In this document: in pieces, positions 1 through 5,128 of the stretch
Position numbering within the stretch: the stretch's first letter is position 1
Layout of the letters: each line of letters starts with the position of its first letter
DNA from: Kiritimatiellia bacterium
GTDB taxonomy: Bacteria > Verrucomicrobiota > Kiritimatiellia > CAIQIC01 > Lenti-01
DNA: 5,128 nucleotides
NCBI GenBank assembly: GCA_018432565.1
Contig: JAHDSS010000196.1
Location: forward strand, 1-5,128
Direction: 5' to 3'
The notes under the pieces: generated by a model
The model's database searches: none
What the model was told of the DNA's origin: nothing
What the model saw: the letters and a program-made list of their open reading frames with translations, nothing else
Translations under genes and position numbers: made by a program

Positions 1-1712
1 ACGACGGGGATTTCCTGCAGGCGGATGGAGGCGAAGCGGGCGAGGGCGGCGGAAAGGGTGTCATCGGCCTGGACGTGGGGGATGTCGCGGCGCATGACGT
101 CTTCGGCGCGGAGGATGTCGAGGAGCTGGGGAGGGGAGAGCAGGACGCGCCGGGCATCGGCGAGGGGGATGGTGCCGAGAAGGAGACCGTCGGCATCCAC
201 GACGTAGAACTGGGCGGTTTCGGAGGCGAGCATGCGGTCCATGAGGGCGCGGGCGGGGGCGTCGGGGGGGATGGTTTCGGGGGCGGGGCGCAGGAATTCG
301 CGGACATGGCGGGAGAGAAGGAGGTCGGGGGAGCGTCCGCTGAAGACGGGGACGCCGGCACGGGCGAGATGCAGGGTGTAGATGGAGAGGTGGCCGGTGA
401 GGCGGGCGACGAGCACGGTGCTGAGGATGGACGCGAGCATGACGGGGAGAATGATGTCGTAGTTGGAGGTGATTTCGAAGGCCATCAGGATAGCGGTGAG
501 GGGAGCGAGCATGGAGCCGGCAACGAGGCCGGCCATGCCGACGAGGGAATAGGCGGCGATGCCGCCGAAGTGAGGTCCGAGCCAGGGGGCGGCGAGGGTG
601 CCGAGCCACGCGCCGAGGAGAGCGCCGATGGCGAGGGCGGGGGAGAAGACGCCGCCGGAGCCGCCGGAGCCGAGCGTCAAGCCGGTGGCCAGCATTTTGG
701 CGAGGGCGAGCAGCAGGAGCAGATGGACGGAATAGCGTCCGGCGAACGCATTGTTGGCCAGCCAGTGGCCGTCGCCGAGAATATGGGGCAGGGCCAGGGC
801 GAGGAGACCGACCAGGAGTCCGCCGAGGGCGGGGCGGATCCAGACGGGGACGCGGGGGCGGCGTTGGAAGAAGCGGCCGGCGGACTGGTTGAGGTGAATG
901 TAGGCCCAGGAGGCGAGTCCGCAGAGCAGGCCGAGGAGGATGTAAGGGATGAGTTCCCAGGCGCTGGCGAAGGTGCAGGCGGGCGGGGCGAAGACGGGCT
1001 GGTTCCCGCGCAGTCCGCGGGCCACAACGGTGGCGAGGACGGAGGAGATGACAATGGGGCCGAACTGGACGGCGCCGAATTCGCCGAGGATGACTTCGAC
1101 GGCGAAGAGGGCGCCGGCGATGGGGGCGTTGAAGGTGGCGGCGATGCCGGCGGCGGCGCCGCAGCCGACGAGGGTGCGCAGGCGGCGGGCGGGCAGGCCG
1201 AGGAAGCGTCCGACGCGCGAGCCGATGGCGGCGCCGATCTGGATGATGGGGCCTTCGCGGCCGGCGGAGCCGCCGGTGCCGATGGTGACGGCGGAGGTGA
1301 GGGTTTTGGCGATGGCGACGCGTCCGCGGATGAAGCCGCCGTGCAGGGCGACGGCCTTGATGACTTCGGGGACGCCGTGTCCGCGGGCTTCGGAAACAAA
1401 ATAGGTGGTGATGAGGCCGACGAGCAGGCCGCCGAAGGCGGGCAGGAGGGCGATTTTCCAGGGGGAGGCGTCGCGGAGGAATTCGACGGCGGGTTCGACG
1501 GCGTTCCAGCATCCGAGCTGAACGAGGTGGATGGCGGCTTCGAACGCGACGGCGCCGAGGCCGCCGAGGAGGCCGATGGCGGCGGCGGTGACGAGCAGAA
1601 ACGCGTATTCGCCGCCGCGGGTGCGTTCCTTCCAGGAGCCCCATGCGCGCCGGAGCCCGAGGCGGAGAACGCGCAGGCGGGTGGCCGGGGAAATGGGCGG
1701 ATGGATGGACAT
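1..1712 (-). CDS. CLC-family chloride channel/transporter with C-terminal CBS domains (3' end outside window)
   Basis: Integral inner-membrane protein moving chloride or another anion. The frame is open from ATG at 1712 down to the left edge, giving 570 codons without a stop; the C-terminus is cut off by the window. CLC signatures appear in order: GHGVPE (residues 111-116), GREGP with gating glutamate E153, the half-helix FNAPIAGALF followed by E206-V207, GSGGSGGVFSP (348-358), and the central tyrosine Y445 in SIYTLHL. A first CBS domain follows from about residue 472 and a second begins near 537 (AEDVM) and is incomplete. At the place of the internal proton glutamate of E. coli ClcA (E203) this protein has valine (V207), as in CLC channels, and His112 stands where ClcA has Ser107. 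The start is chosen because the protein reads MSIHPPISPATRLRVLRLG just before the first membrane helix; there is no clear Shine-Dalgarno. It is divergent from the glycosyltransferase operon. Family assignment is near certain; channel versus antiporter is inference. Confidence 0.96.
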   Translation of the reverse strand, partial: MSIHPPISPATRLRVLRLGLRRAWGSWKERTRGGEYAFLLVTAAAIGLLGGLGAVAFEAAIHLVQLGCWNAVEPAVEFLRDASPWKIALLPAFGGLLVGLITTYFVSEARGHGVPEVIKAVALHGGFIRGRVAIAKTLTSAVTIGTGGSAGREGPIIQIGAAIGSRVGRFLGLPARRLRTLVGCGAAAGIAATFNAPIAGALFAVEVILGEFGAVQFGPIVISSVLATVVARGLRGNQPVFAPPACTFASAWELIPYILLGLLCGLASWAYIHLNQSAGRFFQRRPRVPVWIRPALGGLLVGLLALALPHILGDGHWLANNAFAGRYSVHLLLLLALAKMLATGLTLGSGGSGGVFSPALAIGALLGAWLGTLAAPWLGPHFGGIAAYSLVGMAGLVAGSMLAPLTAILMAFEITSNYDIILPVMLASILSTVLVARLTGHLSIYTLHLARAGVPVFSGRSPDLLLSRHVREFLRPAPETIPPDAPARALMDRMLASETAQFYVVDADGLLLGTIPLADARRVLLSPPQLLDILRAEDVMRRDIPHVQADDTLSAALARFASIRLQEIPV

Positions 1713-1718
1713 GCAGGC

Positions 1719-1747
1719 AGGATAGGACGGGGGGGGCGGGGAGGCAA
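1719..1747 (-). promoter_or_regulatory. Candidate sigma70-type promoter for the CLC gene
   Basis: Reading the - strand, TTGCCT (1747-1742) and TATCCT (1724-1719) match the -35 and -10 consensus at four of six bases each and are 17 bases apart. The spacer contains a run of eight G on the + strand (1729-1736). The -10 box ends only six bases before the start codon at 1712, so transcription would begin at or next to the ATG and the message would be leaderless or nearly so, which agrees with the lack of a Shine-Dalgarno sequence. Both boxes are imperfect and chance matches are possible. Confidence 0.35.
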
Positions 1748-1774
1748 TCCTCAATCGGCTCCGGCAGAATGGGC

Positions 1775-1804
1775 TGGATTCGGCGGGGGGGCGGCGGCTA
1801 GACT
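1775..1804 (+). promoter_or_regulatory. Weak candidate promoter for the glycosyltransferase operon
   Basis: TAGACT (1799-1804) matches the -10 consensus at four of six bases. TGGATT (1775-1780), 18 bases upstream, is a poor -35 match. The spacer carries a run of seven G (1785-1791). The -10 box ends seven bases before the ATG at 1812, again implying a very short leader. Some promoter is expected here because the 99-base divergent spacer is the only noncoding DNA upstream of the operon, but this exact site is uncertain. Confidence 0.2.
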
Positions 1805-1811
1805 GCGCGCA

Positions 1812-2966
1812 ATGAATTCGAGCCGAAGGCAGCGGGTGGCGGTGGATGCGCGGTGGGTGTTCCGCGAGCTGAGCGGAATCGGCCGCTACACGCTGGAGCT
1901 GCTGCGTCAGCTGGGGGAGATCGGCGGCGGGGTGGATTTTCTGGTGCTGGTGCGGGATGCGGAGCGGCGGGGGTTCATCGAGCGGGAGGCGGGGCTGGCG
2001 GGGAAGGCGCATGTCGAATTCGCGGAGCTGCCGCACGGGGTGTTTTCGGTTCGGGGGCAGTTTGCGGCGGCGCGGCTGCTGCGGGAGCGGGGGGTGACGG
2101 TGTATCACTCGACGAATTTCATGGTGCCGCTGCCGGCGTTTCCGCGGCGGCGGCCGCATGCGATCCGGTGCGTGTGCAACATGCACGATCTGATTCCGCT
2201 GGTGCATCCGGAATTCACGCCGCGGGCGCTGAAGACGAGGCTGTATCCGGTGTACCGGGGGCTGATGCACGAGATTGCGCGGCGTGCGGACGCGGTGGTG
2301 ACGGGGAGCGAGTCGGCGAAGCGGGACATCGTGCAGTGGCTGAAGGTGCCGGGGGACCGCATCGTGGTGGCGCCGGACGGGGTGGAGGCGCGGTACCGGC
2401 CGGGCGGGGAGAAGCCGTCGGCGCGGGGGGGGCCGAAGACGGTGCTGTACGTGGGGCGGAGCGATCCGTACAAGAATCTGCCGGGGCTGGTGGAGGCGTT
2501 TGCGCGGCTGGCGGGCGAAGGGGTGGCGGCGCGGCTGCGGATCGTGGGGTCGCCGGATGCGCGGTATCCGGAAGCGGCGGAGACGGCGCGGCGGCTGGGG
2601 GTGGCGGACCGGGTGGAGTGGTCGGGGTACCTGGACGAGGCGGGGCTGGTGAAGGCGTACCAGGAGGCGGATGTGCTGGCGCTGCTGTCGAAATACGAGG
2701 GGTTCGGGCTGCCGGTGCTGGAGGCGATGGCGTGCGGAACGCCGGTGGTGTGTTCGAACGCGGCGAGCCTGCCGGAGGTGGCGGGGGGGGCGGCGTGGAT
2801 GGTGCCGCCGGAGGATGCGGCGGGAGCCGCGGCGGCGCTGAAAACGGTGCTGACGGATGCGGGGACGGCGGCGAGGCTGCGCGAGGCGGGGCTGGCGCGG
2901 GCGGCGGCGTTTACCTGGCGGGCGGCGGCGGAGGCGGTGCTGCGCGTGTACGGGGGGGGCGCATGA
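1812..2966 (+). CDS. GT4-family glycosyltransferase (GT-B fold), first gene of a three-gene operon
   Basis: A cytoplasmic or membrane-associated enzyme of 384 residues that transfers a sugar from an activated nucleotide donor onto a growing glycan. The N-terminal Rossmann half starts with VAVDARWVF and the glycine loop SGIGRYT (21-27). The pair H125-D126 lies in NMHDLIPLVHPEF, typical of mannosyl- and rhamnosyltransferase-like GT4 enzymes. The C-terminal half has VGRSDPYKN (214-222), whose R216 and K221 are placed to bind donor phosphates, and the E-x7-E motif E296/E304 in SKYEGFGLPVLEAMACGTP. Length is normal for the family. The frame is open upstream to position 75 without a stop, but everything before 1812 is antisense to the CLC gene and low in complexity. 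ATG 1812 is therefore chosen: it sits directly before the first beta strand. The stop overlaps the next start as ATGA. Donor and acceptor sugars cannot be read from the sequence. Confidence 0.95.
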   Translation: MNSSRRQRVAVDARWVFRELSGIGRYTLELLRQLGEIGGGVDFLVLVRDAERRGFIEREAGLAGKAHVEFAELPHGVFSVRGQFAAARLLRERGVTVYHSTNFMVPLPAFPRRRPHAIRCVCNMHDLIPLVHPEFTPRALKTRLYPVYRGLMHEIARRADAVVTGSESAKRDIVQWLKVPGDRIVVAPDGVEARYRPGGEKPSARGGPKTVLYVGRSDPYKNLPGLVEAFARLAGEGVAARLRIVGSPDARYPEAAETARRLGVADRVEWSGYLDEAGLVKAYQEADVLALLSKYEGFGLPVLEAMACGTPVVCSNAASLPEVAGGAAWMVPPEDAAGAAAALKTVLTDAGTAARLREAGLARAAAFTWRAAAEAVLRVYGGGA

Positions 2967-4072
2967 GCCGGAACTGGACCGTGGCGCTGGCGCACGACTG
3001 GCTGAACGGCATGCGCGGCGGCGAGCGCTGCCTGGATCTGATCTGCCGGGAATTTCCGCAGGCGGAGCTGTACACGCTGCTGTTCCGGCCGGAGCTGGTG
3101 TCGGAGGCGATCCGGAACCGGACGGTGCATGAATCGGGCCTGGCGCGGTGGCCGTTGTTCCGCGAGCACTACCGGTGGTTTCTGCCGCTGTTTCCGCGGG
3201 CGATGGAATCGTTCCGGGTGGCGGCGGGGACGGACCTGGTGCTGAGCACGAGCCATTGCGTGGCGAAGGGGCTGGTGCCGCCGGCGGGAGCGAAGCACCT
3301 GTGTTACTGCTTCACGCCGATGCGCTATGCGTGGTCGCTGCAGGCGGAGTATTTCGGGAACAACCGGCTGAAGCGGGCGGCGCTGGAGGTGATGCTGTCG
3401 CGGCTGCGCCGCTGGGACCGCGAGGCGAGCGGGCGGGTGGACCGGTTTGTGGCGATCAGCGGGCACGTGCAGGGGCGGATCCGGGAATATTACGGGCGGG
3501 AGTCGGCGGTGGTGTATCCGCCGGTGGCGACGGAGTATTTCACGCCGGACGGGCGCGGGGGGGACGACGGCTATGACCTGGTGGTGTCGGCGCTGGTGCC
3601 GTACAAGCGGGTGGATCTGGCGGTGCAGGCATACTCGCAGACGGGATTTCCGCTGAAGGTGGCGGGGGCGGGCACGGAGCTGGAGGCGCTGCGGAAGCTG
3701 GCGGCGCCGAACGTGGAGTTTCTGGGGCGGGTGCCGGACGAGGGCGTGCGCGACTTGTACCGGCGCTGCCGGTTTCTGGTATTTCCGGGGGAGGAGGATT
3801 TCGGGATCGTGCCGCTGGAGGCGCAGGCGTGCGGCAAGCCGGTGGTGGCCTACGGGCGGGGGGGGCTGCTGGAGACGGTGGTGGCGGGGCAAACGGGGGT
3901 GTTTTTCGGCGAGCAGACGGCGGAGGCGCTGGCGGAGGCGGTGTCGCGCGCGGAGGAGCTGTCCTGGGATGCGGGAGCGATCCGGGTCCATGCGGAGCAG
4001 TTTGGGGAAGCGCGTTTTCTGGCGGGGCTGCTGGCGGAGCTGGACGCGCTGATGGGGGGCGGGCGGTCATGA
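2963..4072 (+). CDS. GT4-family glycosyltransferase, WbaZ-like
   Basis: A 369-residue glycosyltransferase with a GT-B fold, likely cytoplasmic or peripheral at the inner membrane. The N-terminus VALAHDWLNGMRGGER (7-22), then LVLSTSHCVAKG (92-103) and CYCFTPMRYAW (114-124), is the pattern of the WbaZ-like group, whose studied members are sugar transferases in O-antigen and exopolysaccharide synthesis. The C-terminal donor-binding half shows VPYKRVDLAV (212-221) with K215/R216, and the E-x7-E pair E278/E286 in GEEDFGIVPLEAQACGKP. Length is normal and no key motif is missing. The frame also stays open far upstream inside the preceding gene; ATG 2963 is chosen because the family N-terminus starts just there and it forms a 4-base ATGA overlap with the preceding stop, so translation is probably coupled. 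A run of eight G (2952-2959) just upstream may help ribosome binding. It likely acts with its upstream neighbour on the same glycan; the sugar is unknown. Confidence 0.95.
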   Translation: MSRNWTVALAHDWLNGMRGGERCLDLICREFPQAELYTLLFRPELVSEAIRNRTVHESGLARWPLFREHYRWFLPLFPRAMESFRVAAGTDLVLSTSHCVAKGLVPPAGAKHLCYCFTPMRYAWSLQAEYFGNNRLKRAALEVMLSRLRRWDREASGRVDRFVAISGHVQGRIREYYGRESAVVYPPVATEYFTPDGRGGDDGYDLVVSALVPYKRVDLAVQAYSQTGFPLKVAGAGTELEALRKLAAPNVEFLGRVPDEGVRDLYRRCRFLVFPGEEDFGIVPLEAQACGKPVVAYGRGGLLETVVAGQTGVFFGEQTAEALAEAVSRAEELSWDAGAIRVHAEQFGEARFLAGLLAELDALMGGGRS

Positions 4073-4785
4073 GGCGGGAACAGGATCCGGGAGCGGGCGC
4101 GCAGTGGCTGGAGGTGTCGCGGGGGTTTTCGAGCCTGTTCTGGGGGATGCCGGCGATGGCGTTGGCGCATGCCGCGGCGCTGGCGGGTCTTTGGCCGGTG
4201 CGGGTGATGATCGGGGTGGCGGTGGCGTCGTTTCTGCCGGTGGGGCACGGCCTGTGGCGGCTGCGGTCGGCCGGAGAGCTGACGGGACGCTGGCGGCGGC
4301 GGACGGGGCAGGCGGCGGGGCTGGCGCTGGCGACGGCGTACCTCTCGCCGTTTCTGGTGTGGTGGAGCGTGTGGCCGATGGAGGGATTTTTCGCCGTGCA
4401 GGCGGGGGGGCACTATCTGGCGCTGGTGGTTTTGCTGGTGGTTCTGAACCGGCTGGCGGGGGAGGCGGCGCGCGGGCTGGGCGATGCGGCGCTGCGGCGC
4501 GAGGCGAAGGCGGGGGCGGGCATGGTGGCGGGGATGAGCCTTTGCACGGTGACGGCGCTGGTGTGGCTGTTTCACCGCGCGGGCCTGCTGGAGGCGGGCG
4601 TGCCGACGCTGCTGGCGCAGCTGTCGCGCTTGACGGGGGAGACGCGCACGCTGCTGCTGCTGCCGTACGCCATGACGGCCTATGTGATGTGGCGGGCGAA
4701 GGAAGCCGGATTCCGCCGGGCGGTGGACCGCGCCGAGAGCGGCTCCGAACCGTCCGTGCCGGACGGGGGCGGGGAAGCAGGCTGA
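4069..4785 (+). CDS. Unrecognised multi-spanning membrane protein, third gene of the glycosyltransferase operon
   Basis: I do not recognise this 238-residue protein. It has a short polar N-terminus and then about five or six hydrophobic segments, roughly at residues 22-42, 44-62, 83-103, 114-127, 150-168 and 194-208. An Arg-rich loop (64-78, including RWRRR) lies between the second and third segments. By the positive-inside rule this loop should be cytoplasmic. The C-terminus is polar and rich in Gly, Glu and Ser. Notable aromatic stretches are SPFLVWWSVWP (93-103) and PYAMTAYVMW (199-208). The start ATG overlaps the preceding stop as ATGA, and a run of six G (4054-4059) lies just upstream, so it is probably translationally coupled to the glycosyltransferases. 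Codon use is G-ending like its + strand neighbours, which supports real coding. Possible roles are glycan export, lipid-carrier handling or anchoring of the glycosyltransferases; none is shown by a motif. The convergent TPR gene's frame runs antisense through it. Confidence 0.85.
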   Translation: MRREQDPGAGAQWLEVSRGFSSLFWGMPAMALAHAAALAGLWPVRVMIGVAVASFLPVGHGLWRLRSAGELTGRWRRRTGQAAGLALATAYLSPFLVWWSVWPMEGFFAVQAGGHYLALVVLLVVLNRLAGEAARGLGDAALRREAKAGAGMVAGMSLCTVTALVWLFHRAGLLEAGVPTLLAQLSRLTGETRTLLLLPYAMTAYVMWRAKEAGFRRAVDRAESGSEPSVPDGGGEAG

Positions 4786-4786
4786 G

Positions 4787-5128
4787 CGGATCGGATTGAC
4801 CGCGCCGCGCCGCGGGCGGGAGGCGCCGGGACGGGGGGTATTCCCAGGGGAAGCGTCGGGAGGGTTGGTCGTCGTCGGGTTCGGCGGCGGCCGGCTGCGA
4901 AGGCATCTTGGCGTCGATCTGTTCCTGCAGCGCCAGGGCTTCGGGATCGTCGGGCATGTAGGTTTGGCAGCGGTTCATCTGGATTTTGGCGTGGCGGTAC
5001 TGGCGCAGGCGGAACATGGCTTCGGCCCACTTGAGATAGCGTTCATAGCGGTAGGGGGCCAGTTCCTCGGAGCGGGTGTAGCACTCGTGGGCGGTTTTCC
5101 AGTCGCCGAGGAGGGTGTAGAGGACGGC
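4787..5128 (-). CDS. Tetratricopeptide-repeat protein, C-terminal part (5' end outside window, 3' end unresolved)
   Basis: The - strand frame beginning at 5128 reads AVLYTLLGDWKTAHECYTRS, then SEELAPYRYERYLKWAEAMF and RQYRHAKIQMNRCQTYMPDD. This is the helix-turn-helix spacing of TPR units, with LG, Y, A and P at the expected places. TPR domains are protein-interaction scaffolds; no catalytic part is visible. After PEALALQEQIDAKMPS (about 4950-4905) the sequence becomes an acidic and then Pro/Arg-rich tail (PDDDQPSRRFPWEYPPSRR). C-ending codons, typical of - strand genes here, dominate to about 4830 and then fade. No stop occurs in this frame until 4067-4069, so formally it would run antisense through the entire membrane-protein gene; that part looks like a shadow. 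The 4787 boundary given here is only the edge of the neighbouring gene, not a real stop. A lost stop or a frameshift (natural or sequencing error) near 4790-4900 is possible. Confidence 0.75.

Noticed and set aside
61..1644. A 527-codon - strand frame rich in Arg, Pro and His
   Set aside because: It lies in another frame of the same strand as the CLC gene. Its translation is low-complexity Arg/Pro/His and matches no family, while the overlapping frame has all CLC motifs.
677..1747. A 356-codon - strand frame rich in Ser, Pro and Ala
   Set aside because: It is the third frame over the CLC gene; the composition is a by-product of C-ending codons read out of phase.
1853..2962. Open + strand frame upstream of the second glycosyltransferase start, which could lengthen it by 370 residues
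   Set aside because: The upstream part is Gly/Ala-rich out-of-phase reading of the first glycosyltransferase, and the WbaZ-like N-terminus starts cleanly at 2963.
2425..3865. Further G runs of seven to eight inside the glycosyltransferase genes (2425-2432, 2783-2790, 3557-3563, 3858-3865) as phase-variation tracts
   Set aside because: With about half of + strand bases being G, a rough estimate predicts around ten runs of eight or more in 5 kb by chance; I see about five, so there is no enrichment.
2105..3991. A 628-codon - strand frame across both glycosyltransferases
   Set aside because: It is antisense to two genes with complete GT4 motifs, and its translation is Arg/His/Pro-rich without any recognisable domain.
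4104..4799. A 231-codon + strand frame over the membrane-protein gene
   Set aside because: Gly/Ala-rich shadow. The frame starting at 4069 gives hydrophobic segments and couples to the preceding stop, as expected of a real gene.
4797..4835. GC-rich inverted pieces (CCGCGG, GGCGCC) after the operon as a terminator
   Set aside because: There is no clear stem with a loop followed by a T run on either strand, and such short palindromes are expected in this base composition.

Overview
The window comes from a high-GC bacterium. Phylum cannot be fixed from the sequence; the two glycosyltransferases and the codon style would fit Acidobacteriota or Verrucomicrobiota, but this is a weak guess. The + strand is G-rich along its whole length whichever strand is coding. 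Genes on the + strand therefore use mostly G-ending codons (CTG, GTG, GCG, CGG) and genes on the - strand mostly C-ending codons (CTC, GTC, GCC, CGC). Antisense frames contain few stops, so many long spurious frames exist.

Layout: positions 1-1712 (- strand) hold a CLC-family anion channel/transporter with C-terminal CBS domains. Its 3' end lies beyond the left edge and 570 codons are visible. A 99-base divergent spacer (1713-1811) carries weak promoter candidates for both directions. On the + strand follow three tightly coupled genes: a GT4 glycosyltransferase (1812-2966), a second, WbaZ-like GT4 glycosyltransferase (2963-4072) and an unrecognised multi-spanning membrane protein (4069-4785). 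Each junction is a 4-base ATGA overlap. From the right edge a - strand gene for a tetratricopeptide-repeat protein converges on this operon (recognisable from 5128 to about 4800). It has no stop codon before it runs into the membrane-protein gene.

The two glycosyltransferases probably act one after the other on a lipid-linked or surface glycan, and the membrane protein is translationally tied to them; its role is unknown. The CLC gene is divergent and is not obviously part of the same pathway. I see no RNA gene, CRISPR array, insertion sequence or attachment site. Most of the window is ordinary chromosomal coding sequence. The points deserving a second look are the missing TPR stop, the channel-like residues of the CLC protein, the strand-wide G skew and the unknown membrane partner of the glycosyltransferase pair.
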